From the NCBI GenBank assembly GCA_019802505.1, contig JAFMOC010000083.1, positions 2,077,501 through 2,141,500 of the forward strand: a stretch of DNA of 64,000 nt. The letters run 5' to 3'. The notes beneath the pieces were generated by a model that made no database searches, had not been told where the DNA came from, and saw only the letters and a list, made by a program, of their open reading frames with translations. Origin of the DNA: Corydoras sp. C115. Lineage: Eukaryota; Chordata; Actinopteri; Siluriformes; Callichthyidae. Within the stretch, counting starts at the first letter, position 1; each line of letters starts with the position of its first letter. Position numbers and translations under genes: made by a program. Of this stretch, positions 23,901 through 34,420 are shown piece by piece.

Positions 23901-26302
23901 AAAAAAAGTAATTTATTTTATTTTATTTTATTTTTGATTGTTTGTTTGTTGCACATCAGAGCCCTTTGTTAAAATTTATCCGTTGCGGCTTTTTTACTGG
24001 CCTTTTAAAACACATCATCCAGAGGGATTTTGCATTTTCCATTAAAAGTAATTTATATAGTTATATTAAAGTTACAAGCTGATTCCAATTGATTTGAATT
24101 AACTTTTACAAATAAAATAATTACTTCTACTAAAATAACCAAATCAATCTGTACTACACATGAACTGGATGGCTGAGTAATTAGTCTAACTTAAAAGTAT
24201 CAACAACTAAAGTGGTTAAAAGTCAGGAGAGAACGTACCCATAAATTGCCAATTCAGCCCTCAAACCTAAATGTGTGTATTGAACTGAAGAATGAAGAGC
24301 AATGCCATTACCACAAAACATATCTGAACCTAAACAAGTCTGCATTAAAGAATAAATATTCTCCAGTTACAGGGTGCAAGCTGGTGGCTATAAAATGTGG
24401 TGTAGGTAATACATCAGATATCTTTTACAGTTCTTTTGCAGTTTATTGTTTGTTTTGTTTTAAAACATTTTGATATGTAATTACAAATATGTTTAAATCA
24501 ATTTCTGCATTTAAACCTAAAGATATTCGATTGGTTTTGATAAGCTGTTTGAATAAATTGATTATTATAAGTATGATGTAAGAGTATAAAGACGCTGTAT
24601 CGGATTTCTGAGTAGACTGTAGGTGCTCACTCACCCTGCCTCCTGTGTGATCAGCTAGCTTTCCAACCTCTGCTAGACGACAGTGCTCACCCTCAAATGT
24701 CATCACTGATACAATCACCCTGCACACAACCACAAACTTGTGAGCCAGTGGAGAAAACAACTTTCTACTTTTTTTATTCACCAGTTTTGGAAGAGATTAG
24801 AAGAAGCCACATTCATTTCAAGGCTTAATTTAATGACAGGGCGGCACGGTGGCTTAGTGGTTAGCACGTTCGCCTCTCAGCGCTAGGGATTCCCGGTTTG
24901 AACCCCATCTGGGTGGAGTTTCCATGTTCTCCCCGTGTCTGCGTGGGTTTCCTCTGGGTTCTCCGGTTTCCTCCCACAGTCCAAAAACATGGATCAAGTC
25001 AATTGAATTCTCCAAATTGCCCCATATAGAGTGTGTCTGTTTGAGTGAGTATGTGCCCAGCGATGGATTGGCGTCCTGTCCTGGGTCTATCTGCCCAGCG
25101 CCCGAGACGTTCTCCCCTGGATGGGCATGGGGAACCCCACCGCGACCCTAATAGAGGATAAAGTGGGAGATAATGAATGAATGAATGAATTTAATGACAT
25201 TATGACATCACATTTTATTCATCAAAGTAGATAGATTTAGTAGATTTATACTGCACCCTTTGTCTGCTGCTTGGTGAGCTAACTGGTTGTAGAAATAAGT
25301 TGAGGATACACATTCCTGTTCTAACTGGCCAAGGCCAATATTAGCCTGACCATCTGTACAAATTATGACCTAAAAGCAAAAAATAAATAAATTATAACAA
25401 AAAAGATCAATGATGTAGACTAAACACATAAAAAACATTTAATACTAACCTTTGAGCCTGCAAACTGAGAAGCCATTGCAATGGAAACGAGTGCTGCAGG
25501 CCCCAATGCTGTGGCTCCATGCTCTCTTAACCTAAATTTTAAAAATCATAATTAAAGACTGAAGTATGCATTCGGATAAATAAATAAATAAATAATTTCT
25601 GGCTGGAATTTTTGCTAAATATGGTTAAAAAGAATATCTATCCTTGATAATTGTGATGTACATTAACACAAAATGTATTAAAAATAATTATTCACCTAGT
25701 GAACAAAACAAAAAAGATCAAAACAGCATTGAGGAAGGAGTGAACAGCAAATGTTTTTTCTCTAGCTGCACAAATCCTGAGCAGCAGCGTAGGTTGTTTT
25801 TTTTGCAGATTCTTTTTATGCAAATTAAAAGCAAAACTCTGCAAGCTTTGCCACGTTTACATCTTTTTTTTTCACGTTTTTACTTTTTACCTTTACCATA
25901 TACCTCATGATCGGTAAAATTAACATTAGCAAATAAGTCACATTTACCACCTCTACTTATTAATTTATCAAGGACCTAAAATGGGTTTAGTTTGAATGCA
26001 AACAATATACAAAAGCAAAAGTACATTGTTTTGCCATTTCACCACTTTAAGTGGCATTCAGATAAATGGATGAGTAATGGATCCAGTACTAGATAAATTC
26101 AATCCTACCTAACAAGTGATTAAGACTAACTGATAACTTTAATAATCTTGATTATATATAAAATATATATATATATTAGGGCTGTATTTAACTACAGATT
26201 TTCATAGTCGAATCTGATTCGTCAGATTTTCCCTATAGTCGACTGATAGTCGAATCAGTTAAAATTTCACCACAAGATGGCGCTATAAGCATAGTTAAAA
26301 AC

Positions 26303-26381
<79 letters not shown>

Positions 26382-29300
26382 ACTTGTTTTTCTAACAAAA
26401 GAAAACCTTTTTTTTTGTTTTTGTTTTTTCTTTTTTTTCTATAAATTGGGATGATTTTATTTGACAAAAGGCTATATATATAACGAAAACAAAGACATTT
26501 CATGTAAAAACTAATGCTTAGCAGCAGCCATGGACACCCCCATGTGGTCAAAATGGTACATTCGACTACGAGGTTCATAATCGACTACGGTTCTCCGAAT
26601 CGAATCGTCGAATCAGCGAATATTGCAGCTCACCCCTATTATATATAATATATTTTTTCGACAAGGTAGAAAAATTGTTAACCTTAATGTATGTACACTT
26701 ACTCTTTGACTCTTTGTGTTAGTGCCTGGAAACTTTCAGCGATACAGTGCGGAGTGGAGTACTTCTCTCCTTGATCTCTTACATGGTCATAATCTACCAG
26801 AGCCCAGTCTCGCAAACAGAGGGGAACTCCAGTTCCATCCCCATACACTGTCACCTGATGGTACAATCACACAGTGCTGATTAGTGAGATAATTCACATA
26901 CACACATCATGGCTGGGTACATCAAAGGCCCAGGGTCATAATTCTGCTGCCTGTGCGGCGTTAAAACATAGTCAATGTTGAGGTGAAAAGCATTTTAATG
27001 CAGAAAACACCAGGAAAACAAACACACACATAACATAACATTTGACGGGAATGAATGGGCATGGAGGGTGATGATAATGGAATTAAAGCAACTAAACAAG
27101 GACTAATAAACTGATTAACAAGGACCAACGACACAAAAACAAAGACTGTACAAGACGAAAATAAACCAATGTCTGACCAGTGGCACGATTATCAAAATAT
27201 TTGAATAATATCAAACAATGTTTTCAAAATAAGACACCTTTCAATTTAATGATGTACCTCATCATTAAATGTGACCAGTGCAACCCGACGGTATGGTGAG
27301 GACTTCAGTAGGGACGAAAGGGCCATCTGTAAGGCCTCTTGAACCCCCTGAAAAATAAACAATAATTATGAAGGTCTACCCTTTAAATGTTCATTTGCAT
27401 TCATTCATTTATTCCTTATCTTCCATTTAAACCTCTACTGGGGTCGGTTCCCAATGTCCATCCAGGGGAGAACGTTTTGGGGGATACACCCAGGACAGGG
27501 CACCAATCTATTGCTGGGGACACTTACACACATAGATACACACTAAAACACATGCAATATGGAGCAATTCAGAGCAGCCAATTCATCTTTTTGGACTGTG
27601 GGAGGAAACCTGAGAACCCGGAGGAAACCCACTCAGGGAGCCACCGTGCCGCCCCCCTTTAAAAATGTTGCCTTGTGTAAATGCAATTTTAACCAGAACA
27701 TTAAGTTACTGAAATGCCAGGAATTAGGACTAACCACTTATGAATAAACATGGCACTTAGTAATATCATGGACATATATAAAGCGGGCGGCACGGTGGCT
27801 TAGTGGTTAGCACGTTTGCCTCTCAGCACTAATGATTCCCGGTTCGAATCCCCATCTGGGTGGAGTTCCCATGTTCTCCCCGTGTCCGCGTGGGTTTCAT
27901 CCGGGTTCTCCGGTTTCCTCCCACAGTCCAAAAACATGGATCAAGTCAATTGAATTCTCCAAATTGCCCCATATAGAGTGTGTCTGTGTGAGTGAGTGTG
28001 TGCCCAGCGATAGATTGGCGCCCTGTCCTGGGTCTATCTGCCCAGCGCCCGAAACGTTCTCCCCTGGATGGGCATGGGGAACCCCACCGTGACCCTAATA
28101 TAGGATAAAGCGGAAGATAATGAATGAATGAATATATAATGCGTTATTACAGTGGTTTCACTCACCTGCAATCGTGATACATATGTGGGGGATCTCATAC
28201 TATTACCTGGAGCCACCTGGAGTTAGTAAGTTTAGAAAGAGAAAATAAAATTGACATGAATTCATTGGGACAATAAAAGAATAAAACTCTATATGCACAA
28301 AATAATGTGGTACATGACTATAGGTATGTTTTAAATGTGTGTATATATAAAAATATATATCTGAAACTAAAACTAAAACTAAAATACCTCAGATGTGACA
28401 CTCATGCTACCAGAAATATCCACGCAGAAGACTACAAGCATATCCTCTAGATTTACATAGTCTGCATCTATATCCTCTTCTACATAGAGAACATCTCTTC
28501 CTGGTGGTGTCCATAATGGTGAGCGGCCCATTTTTAATTCACTTTGTGAAAGGACATTTTGGTTCCCACAGAATTCACAGCACCAGGTCTGAGGACACAC
28601 ACACACACACACACACACACAACAAAGAAGAAAGAGTTTGCTATTGGTCACAGAGGCAAGCCAGGTCACTGAAAAAATGTTGTATGAACAAGAAGGCCAA
28701 AAGCAGAACAGCATTTTGTTTGTGGAATGATAAACACTACATTCCAATGCCATACCTTATGCTTTATGCCATGAACTACAGTGAAATATAGTGGTGGTAG
28801 TATCAGGGTTTGACTGAGATATTGGTTAATAAAATAATTTGTTTCATGTGGTGACTATATGTATAAATTTGTTTAAAGTTGTATCAACGTATTCAAAATA
28901 GATATAAATTAATGTCCAAAGTCCTGATTAAATCAAGAGCAATGTTGAACAAATACCTGAAGCAAGTAACCCACGTAGGGCGGCACGGTGGCTTAGTGGT
29001 TAGCACGTTCGCCTCTCAGCGCTCAGGTTCGAATCCCCATCTGGGTGGAGTTTCCATGTTCTCCCCGTGTCCGCGTGGGTTTCCTCCGGGTTCTCCGGTT
29101 TCCTCCCACAGTCCAAAAACATGGATCAAGTCAATTGAATTCTCCAAATTGCCCCATATAGAGTGTGTGTGTGTGAGTGAGTGTGTGCCCAGCGATGGAT
29201 TGGCGCCCTGTCCTGGGTCTATCTGCCCAGCGCCCGAAACGTTCTCCCCTGGATGGGCATGGGGAACCCCACCGCAACCCTACTAGAGGATAAAGCGGGA

Positions 29301-32300
29301 GATAATGAATGAATGAAAGTAATCCACGTGTGGAAACAAGCCAATATCAGACCCTTAAACTAAAAGCAAAAATTCATTTAAACTGATGTGCAAACTATTT
29401 AACCCTTAATGAAAACATTTATTTGCAAGATACAAAAACAAAATGTTGTTTTAGGTCAAAATAATCGATACAATACAATTTAGTAAATCTAAAGTCTTAA
29501 GGATTCACTAGCTTTAATAATATATTAATAAGCATAATATTAACTATGGCGGCACAGTGGCTTAGTGGTTAGCACGTTCTCCTCTCAGCACTAGGGATTC
29601 CCGGTTCGAATCCCCATCTGGGTGGAGTTTCCATGTTCTCCACGTGTCTGCGTGGGTTTCTTCCGGGTTCTCCGGTTTCTTCCCACAGTCCAAAAACATG
29701 AATCAAGTCAATTGAGCTCTCCAAATTGCCCAAAATAGAGTGTGTATGCGTGCGTGTCTTTGTGAGTGAGTGTGTGCCCAGTGATAGATTGGCGCCCTGT
29801 CCTGGGTGTATCTGCCCAGCGCCCGAAACGTTCTCCCCTGGATGGGCATGGGGAACCCCACCGCGACCCTACTAGAGGATAAAGCGGGAGATAATGAATG
29901 AATAAATGAATATTAACTATAAGCAATAATATAAACAGTAACTTACTGATGAAACTGGGTTTGTTTTAGAGTTGCTCACAGACGACATGACTGCTTTACA
30001 ATTCATACAATTCACTGGTTTTTGGATACACTGCACACTGGAAGCTAAAAAATACCAACAGCTTTAAAACCAACATCATTAAAATTAAAATATATAAATA
30101 AATAAATAGAAAAACTCCAACAAAAACAAAATACAACCAAATAAATAACAAAAAAAAACATCTTACCTTTGCTTATGTCCACAAGACTTCCTACCTTTAG
30201 TGAAATAACATTAACATTGGCTTTGATACAACTCTGTTCTTTTCCCTCCAGCCCTTAAATAAAGTGAGAGAGCAGGTCATATACAATACTGTGCAAAAGT
30301 TTTAGACAGATGTGAAAAAAATGCTGTGAAATAAGAATGCTTTAAAAAATATTTTTACATTTTTTTTTATTTTTAGCAATTTACAAAATGCAAAGTGAGC
30401 AAAAAAAAGAAAAATCTCAATCAAAACAATATTTGTTGTTACTAACCCCTTTGCCTATAAACCAGCATCAATTCTTATAGGTACATTAGCACAAAGTCAG
30501 GGAATTTGTAGGATTATATTGAAGTGTATGATTAACCATCTATCCATCCATTATCTTCCGCTTGATCCTATATCAGGGTCGCGGGGGGGTTCCCCATGCC
30601 CATCCAGGGGAGAACGTTTCAGGCACTGGGCAGATACACCCAGGACAGGGCGCCAATCCATCGCTGGGCACACACTCACTCACACAGACACACACACACT
30701 CTATATGCAATTTGGAGAACTCAATTGACTTGATCCATGTTTTTGGACTGTGGGAGGAAACCGGAGAACCCGGAGGAAACCCACGCGGACACGGAGAGAA
30801 CATGGAAACTCCACCCAGATGGGGATTCGAACCGGGAATCCCTAGCGCTGAGAGGAGAACATGCTAACCACTAAGCCACCGTGCCTGTATGATTAACCAA
30901 TTATACCAAACAGGTGCTAATCATCATCTATTTCACAATGTTTATACAGAAATCTATGTTTATACATAAAAATTCCATTAATGTGACTACCGTCACTGAA
31001 ATTCTAGTTATTAAATTAATAAAATATTTAACAATTAGGCGGCACGGTGGCTTAGTGGTCAGCACGTTCGCCTCTCAGCGCTAGGGATTCCCGGTTCGAA
31101 TCCCCATCTGGGTGGAGTTTTCCATGTTCTCCCCATGTCTGCGTGGGTTTCCTCCGGGTTCTCCGGTTTCCTCCCACAGTCCAAAAACATGGATGAAAGT
31201 CAATTGAATTCGCAAAATTGCCCCATATAGAGTGTGTCTGTGTGAGTGAGTGTGTGCACAGCGATGGATTGGCGCCCTGTCCTGGGTGTATCTGCCCAGT
31301 GCCCAAGATGTTCTCCCCTGGATGGGCATGGGGAACCCCACCACGACCCTAATAGAGGATAAAGCGGGAGATAATGAATGAATGAATTTAACAATTAACT
31401 TAACGAAGCTGATTGTGTATGTGAGAATTTCAGTATCAAATATCAAATGAAATTTAAAGCAGTGTTAACCTTCAGAGTTAGTTATTTTGGTTAAGTTTAT
31501 GTATTCATAAGTTTACTCACCTCGAGGAGGGAGCGGCGGGGGCATTGACATTGGCCGACTTTGTCTATGTGTCAAGCGACGTGGAGGGACAGGTGGTGGT
31601 GTTAAAGGAAGTGCTGTGAACAAAACAGTTATTTTAAAACTAACAGGAAATGTATTAATAATACATTATAGAATTAGACATACAGTAACAAATGTAATGT
31701 ATGAAATAATTATATTTGGAAACACCCCTTTCTCTTCTCTTTCAATCTACACTAGGAAATTGTTCTATTTTTTACTTTAAAAATGTAAAGAAAGCTACAA
31801 TTACTCAGCAATAAAAGTGTTTGAAGCAATGACATTTCAAGGAGAGAAGCTCCTGCGTGGAAAAATTGACACAGAGCTCTGAAGCAGCATGAAGGAGGAG
31901 GAAAACTATCATCAAACTATCATATAAGTCATCGTTGAATGAAAAGTTTGAACTTTTCACATGTTATCACACAGTTATACTAAAAATCTATAAAATTTAA
32001 TTAATTGTTCAGATAACTATATCCTATAATTACATGTTAAAAACTAAACCTCATATATCCCATGACTTCATGTGACCTCATATGACTTCATTTGGAGTCT
32101 TTGGGATTGGAAACTTACTGGGTTCTGGAATAACAGCAAGTCGGTTGTCATATGGATGTTCAGATTTTTTTCTAAACAATCTATTGGGTTGTGTTGAAGT
32201 GAGATCTAAAGAAAAAAAAAACAAATAAAAATGATAAGCAGTCAATCAAAATATTAGGCACACAATGTGAGGAAAAGCTGCATATGCATTTTTAATGTTT

Positions 32301-32746
32301 ATATAATATATTCATCCATTATCCATCCCATCTATTATCTTCTGCTTTATTGTCAATTAGGGTCGCGAGACGGGGGGGGGGGGGGGGGGTTAGAAAATCT
32401 TTAAAAAATGTAGCACATTTGCCTCTCAGCGCTAGGGATTCCCGGTTCGAATCCCCATCTGGGTGGAGTTTCCATGTTCTCCCCGTGTCTGCGTGGGTTT
32501 CCTCTGGGTTCTCCGGTTTCCTCCCACATTCCAAAAACATGGATCAAGTCAATTGAATTCTCAAAAATTGCCCCATATAGAGTGTGTCTGTGTGAGTGAG
32601 TGTGTGCCCAGCGATGGATTGGCGCCCCCTGTCCTGGGTGTATCTGCCCAGCGCCCGAGATGTTCTCCCCTGGATGGGCATGGGGAACCCCAACACGACC
32701 CTAATAGAGGATAAAGCAGGAGATAATGAATGAATGAATGAATGAA

Positions 32747-32832
<86 letters not shown>

Positions 32833-32932
32833 CATATACTGTGTGAATTAAAAAAAAAAACTGATTTAACTTACCTTCTACAAAACTCTCAGGTTTCCAA
32901 TTACAAACAACATGAGTGCAAGCAAACTCCAT
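17827..32932 (-). CDS. Sec23/Sec24-like zinc finger plus VWA protein, resembling the VWA part of circularly permutated Ras protein 1 (19 coding exons, 633 aa)
   Basis: Nineteen exons, listed one by one below, join to 1902 nt with no stop and matching phases. Order: short N-terminal leader, basic segment 20-48, proline-rich 49-79, then a Sec23/24-type zinc finger (C121, C124, C145, C148; an extra C114). A VWA domain follows from about 190 to 400, with MIDAS residues D198, S200, S202, T313 and D339 (TDG). A beta-sandwich-like part (VPFQLQLSFKTR) at about 475-508 and a helical tail end at 633. Known: metazoan and protist proteins combining VWA with a circularly permuted RAS domain (cpRAS) are the closest relatives I can name. 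Seen here: no GxxxxGK[ST], NKxD or DxxG set, so the GTPase part is absent or lies in exons I cannot find. Function in fish is unknown. By analogy with Sec23/24 it may be a cytosolic scaffold. Introns hold many SINEs and one hAT-like MITE. Confidence 0.82.
18003..18047 (-). CDS. VWA gene exon 19 (45 bp)
   Basis: Acceptor atgtag, donor act|gtaagt, phase 0. Small Ser/Thr/Gly-rich exon (FLASGGSTT). Confidence 0.72.
18449..18816 (-). repeat. V-SINE-like copy, full length, long tail
   Basis: Tail of about nine CATT units; no clear target duplication. Confidence 0.94.
18860..18985 (+). repeat. Second tRNA-derived SINE family, copy B (head)
   Basis: tRNA-like head: A box near tagctcggtgg, B box ggttcaaatcc, then cccaggtccactgaag. 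Tail shortened. Confidence 0.7.
19027..19163 (+). repeat. V-SINE-like copy, 3' third only
   Basis: 5'-truncated at gcccagcgat, the same point as the copy at 3344. Carries a C-run of about 12. Confidence 0.88.
19871..20230 (+). repeat. V-SINE-like copy, full length
   Basis: Target duplication 'aaagtaaattga'. It ends 130 bp before a VWA-gene exon. Confidence 0.95.
20362..20455 (-). CDS. VWA gene exon 18
   Basis: 94 bp, acceptor ccaacag, donor aag|gtcaga (weak). YGNWISTMSMICED is predicted helix. Confidence 0.72.
20810..20950 (-). CDS. VWA gene exon 17: helical region
   Basis: 141 bp, acceptor ctgtag, donor cag|gtatgt. LGVHCAQLCARL then an E/Q/R-rich helix ending LLKDI. Confidence 0.83.
21034..21145 (-). 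CDS. VWA gene exon 16
   Basis: 112 bp. The acceptor tgtgtag at 21147-21146 keeps phase; a second AG eight bases on would break it. VPFQLQLSFKTRD is a Sec23-like beta-sandwich strand. Confidence 0.82.
21261..21599 (+). repeat. V-SINE-like copy
   Basis: Target duplication 'gaaatatctat'. It ends 57 bp from the 21.66-kb exon. Confidence 0.95.
21657..21766 (-). CDS. VWA gene exon 15
   Basis: 110 bp, acceptor tcctcag, donor aa|gtaagc. Contains EITFQFAVKPE, start of the beta-sandwich-like part. Confidence 0.84.
21949..22309 (+). repeat. V-SINE-like copy, full length
   Basis: Target duplication 'tagtaaaggtta'; extra GTGTCTGTGTGTG in the variable stretch. Confidence 0.95.
22345..22673 (+). repeat. 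V-SINE-like copy, head trimmed
   Basis: Starts at cttagtgattagc; right flank agtaaag echoes the left. It ends 39 bp from the 22.71-kb exon. Confidence 0.93.
22712..22818 (-). CDS. VWA gene exon 14
   Basis: 107 bp, acceptor cactag, donor gt|gtgagt. INRVNICTVAAEIQSAL continues past the VWA domain. Confidence 0.84.
22819..24634. other. Large VWA-gene intron
   Basis: Longest SINE-poor stretch within that gene; holds only the 48-bp SINE stub at 23762. No extra exon with proper frame seen. Confidence 0.6.
23762..23809 (-). repeat. 3'-end-only SINE stub (48 bp) with target duplication
   Basis: Only tail and last 35 bp of the SINE, bounded on both sides by 'gtttagataca'. A clean 5'-truncated insertion. 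Confidence 0.88.
24635..24719 (-). CDS. VWA gene exon 13
   Basis: 85 bp, acceptor tgtgcag, donor cagg|gtgagt. Encodes VIVSVMTFEGEHC and the LADHTGGR end of the VWA fold. Confidence 0.86.
24839..25188 (+). repeat. V-SINE-like copy, full length
   Basis: Target duplication 'aatttaatgaca'. Between two VWA-gene exons. Confidence 0.95.
25257..25369 (-). CDS. VWA gene exon 12: third MIDAS motif
   Basis: 113 bp, acceptor tttag. VIICTDGQAN gives D339. The donor gtgcag is weak but is the GT that keeps the frame with the next exon. Confidence 0.82.
25450..25531 (-). CDS. VWA gene exon 11
   Basis: 82 bp, acceptor atttag, donor aag|gttagt. HGATALGPA holds the MIDAS threonine T313. Confidence 0.86.
26177..26638. 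mobile_element. hAT-like MITE, copy 1
   Basis: Ends TAGGGCTG and CACCCCTA form short inverted termini. The interior is shared with 46480-46920, including paired tagtcgaatc/gattcg words. A (TA)n run fills the middle. No coding capacity. The hAT assignment rests on termini only. Confidence 0.6.
26306..26378. repeat. (TA)n microsatellite inside MITE copy 1
   Basis: About 73 bp of TA; the second MITE copy has only a T-run here. Confidence 0.95.
26703..26854 (-). CDS. VWA gene exon 10
   Basis: 152 bp, acceptor catcag, donor aga|gtaagt. Central VWA segment (VTVYGDGTGVPL to LTQRVKE). Confidence 0.87.
27258..27347 (-). CDS. VWA gene exon 9
   Basis: 90 bp, acceptor ttttcag, donor gag|gtacat. Encodes GVQEALQMALSSLL and the buried strand VALVTFNDE. 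Confidence 0.87.
27400..27654 (-). repeat. Old diverged SINE copy
   Basis: Short, diverged, head almost lost; 'ccctttaaatgtt' on the left matches ccctttaaaaatgtt on the right. Confidence 0.78.
27784..28133 (+). repeat. V-SINE-like copy, full length
   Basis: Complete; ends 32 bp from the 51-bp VWA-gene exon. Flanks share atata only. Confidence 0.94.
28166..28216 (-). CDS. VWA gene exon 8 (51 bp)
   Basis: Phase 0 at both ends, acceptor ctccag, donor cag|gtgagt. Encodes 17 residues of the first VWA helix region. Confidence 0.8.
28388..28588 (-). CDS. VWA gene exon 7: second zinc knuckle and start of VWA
   Basis: 201 bp, acceptor tcctcag, donor gag|gtattt, phase 0. WCCEFCG supplies C145 and C148; DISGSMS (198-204) is the first MIDAS motif. 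Confidence 0.9.
28593..28621. repeat. (CA)n microsatellite at a splice acceptor
   Basis: On the gene's strand this is (TG)n ending just before the acceptor tcctcag of the zinc-finger/VWA exon. Confidence 0.9.
28978..29317 (+). repeat. V-SINE-like copy
   Basis: Left flank agtaacccacgt, right flank agtaatccacgt: a target duplication with one difference. Confidence 0.95.
29548..29909 (+). repeat. V-SINE-like copy, full length
   Basis: Target duplication 'aatattaactat'. It ends 38 bp from the zinc-finger exon. Confidence 0.95.
29947..30044 (-). CDS. VWA gene exon 6: first half of zinc finger
   Basis: 98 bp, acceptor tttttag, donor tca|gtaagt. Carries C114 and the C121-x2-C124 knuckle. Confidence 0.84.
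30167..30253 (-). CDS. VWA gene exon 5
   Basis: 87 bp, acceptor atttaag, donor aag|gtaaga. Beta-rich stretch ending in VGSLVDISK. Confidence 0.78.
30281..30960. mobile_element. Tc1-type transposon relic, split by a SINE
   Basis: Left part starts ctgtgcaaaagttttaga and includes caatttacaaaatgcaaagtgag; right part from 30885 has accaaacaggtgctaatcatc. I recognise these words from a common fish Tc1-like family. No open frame remains. Confidence 0.5.
30539..30884 (-). repeat. V-SINE-like copy inserted in a Tc1-like relic
   Basis: Target duplication 'gtatgattaacca'. Confidence 0.94.
31038..31385 (+). repeat. V-SINE-like copy, full length
   Basis: Target duplication 'tttaacaatta'. Confidence 0.95.
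31521..31613 (-). CDS. VWA gene exon 4: proline-rich
   Basis: 93 bp, acceptor ttcacag, donor gag|gtgagt. Encodes PLTPPPVPPRR and MPPPLPPR runs, possible SH3 or WW ligands. Confidence 0.82.
32119..32205 (-). CDS. VWA gene exon 3
   Basis: 87 bp, acceptor tctttag, donor ca|gtaagt. Basic, polar segment (RLFRKKSEHPYDNR). Confidence 0.8.
32311..32389 (-). repeat. SINE 3' end in reverse, stopped by an 18-base G-run
   Basis: Tail and 'agggtcgcg' piece, then GGGG run; points away from the next copy. Confidence 0.8.
32410..32750 (+). repeat. V-SINE-like copy, head trimmed
   Basis: Begins at tagcacatttgcc; the tail runs straight into a long (TA)n. Confidence 0.92.
32751..32828. repeat. (TA)n microsatellite
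   Basis: About 78 bp, abutting a SINE tail, 47 bp from the start-codon exon of the VWA gene. Confidence 0.95.
32875..32932 (-). CDS. VWA gene exon 2: start codon
   Basis: Begins exactly with ATG after acceptor cttttcag. Donor aag|gtaagt. Encodes MEFACTHVV... (19 codons plus one base). Confidence 0.78.
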
Positions 32933-33185
32933 CTGAAAAGGCATGTAAACAAATAAATAACCTTATTGCTGCCATAGAATTGTACAGAAAATGTAGCAGT
33001 CAGGTCCAAATATTAACATACGCATTATCTATTTTTAGCAAGTATGATCATTCTGTTCAAGCAGACGTTTTGCATTTTAGCTGCGCTGAAAGATGTGTGG
33101 TAGTCCTTTATTTAAATACATCTGCAAAAGGTCAGCTCTAAACCTGCAGAAGACTTTTATATTTCAGTGCTTAATTGAGAAGAAG

Positions 33186-33235
<50 letters not shown>
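33186..33235. repeat. A50 homopolymer
   Basis: About 50 consecutive A in the VWA gene's first intron. No element body recognised on either side. Confidence 0.95.
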
Positions 33236-33236
<1 letters not shown>

Positions 33237-33399
33237 AAGTGAGACTTTTAGTCTAACCATGACTCTTTCTTTGCAATTATACCGTATAGACCACTATACA
33301 TGAGAGTTCTCCAGGCTGCAGACCTGTGAACCAGAGGTAATAATTTAACTAGATTCCGTGGCAATGTTTTTGCCGGTTTGTTTGTAAAACTAATGTTAG

Positions 33400-33741
33400 G
33401 AAGCGCTACGGTGCCTTAGTGGTTAGCATGTTCTCCTCTCAGCGCAAATCCCAATCAAGGTGGAGTTTCCATGTTCTCCCCGTGTCTGCGTGGGTATCCT
33501 CTGGGTTCTCCGGTTTCCTCCCACAGTCCAAAAACATGGATCAAGTCAACTGAGTTCTCCAAATTGCCCCATATAGAGTGTGTTTGGGTGAGTGAGTGTA
33601 TGCCCAGTGATAGATCCGCGCCCTGTCCTGGGTGTATCTGCCCAGCGCCCGAGACGTTCTCCCCTGGATGGGCATGGGGAACACCCCCCCCCTCCTCGCG
33701 ACCCTAGTATAGGATAAAGCGGAAGATAATGGATGGATGGA
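33400..33741 (+). repeat. V-SINE-like copy
   Basis: Head altered (gcgctacggtgcc); atgttag on both sides. Confidence 0.92.
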
Positions 33742-34094
33742 TGTTAGCAAATCTCAATTTCATTGATGTATCTTTTCTGAAGGGGTCAAAAACCACAATG
33801 CAGATCATTTCAAAGTTATTTGAATTAAGTGGTTTATTTATGACAAACCAAGTCAAAGCAGTGTGTTCTTCAAAGACAAGCCCAAGATCACGATCGGCTC
33901 TGACCTCAGCACAGCATCAAGTCGTACCAGGGTGGAGCCCTGAAGTTTGGTTGCTCCTTCTATTTGGCCACCTCTCCTTCTGCTTTTTCTAGAACATCTC
34001 GTTCAAGGGGTTCTGAGGGGCAGTGAACTTAGGTTTGTGTCATCTGTCTGATGTGACGTGAGATTTCTGCATTTAATTTCTCAGTAATGACCCC

Positions 34095-34420
34095 CAAACA
34101 GGTTGGTGGATGATTCTCAGTACTGCAGTGATACTAACAGGGTGGTGGTGTGTTAGTATGTGTTGAGTAGATCAGTGCCACTGAACAGAGAACAGTACAC
34201 CAATCAAAACATACAGGTGTCTGATCCACTCGTACCATCATCCACCACCCTAATAAGACCTGCTCTGTCCTGATCATCCAAGAAAAGAATAAAGTGGACT
34301 AACAAAGTATGTAGAGACACAGATGGACTTCAGAATGTCATTGTTGAACTAAAGTCCATCTATATAGTAAGTGTTTAAACAATGAGATGTATGTAATAAA
34401 ATGGCTGGTGAATGAATTAT
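34095..34420. mobile_element. Relic of a palindromic otophysan repeat, copy 1
   Basis: Words ggtgtgttagtatgtgttg, tctgatccactcgtacca and gtagagacacagatggact are those of a common catfish/characin inverted-repeat element. Decayed; class uncertain. Confidence 0.5.

Noticed and set aside
26267..26578. Open frame of 103 codons at 26.3 kb, similar to one at 46.6-46.9 kb
   Set aside because: Both lie inside the two MITE copies and include a translated TA tract in the first; similarity reflects the element.
33186..33235. A50 run as the tail of a processed pseudogene
   Set aside because: No gene-like or element-like sequence and no target duplication beside it.
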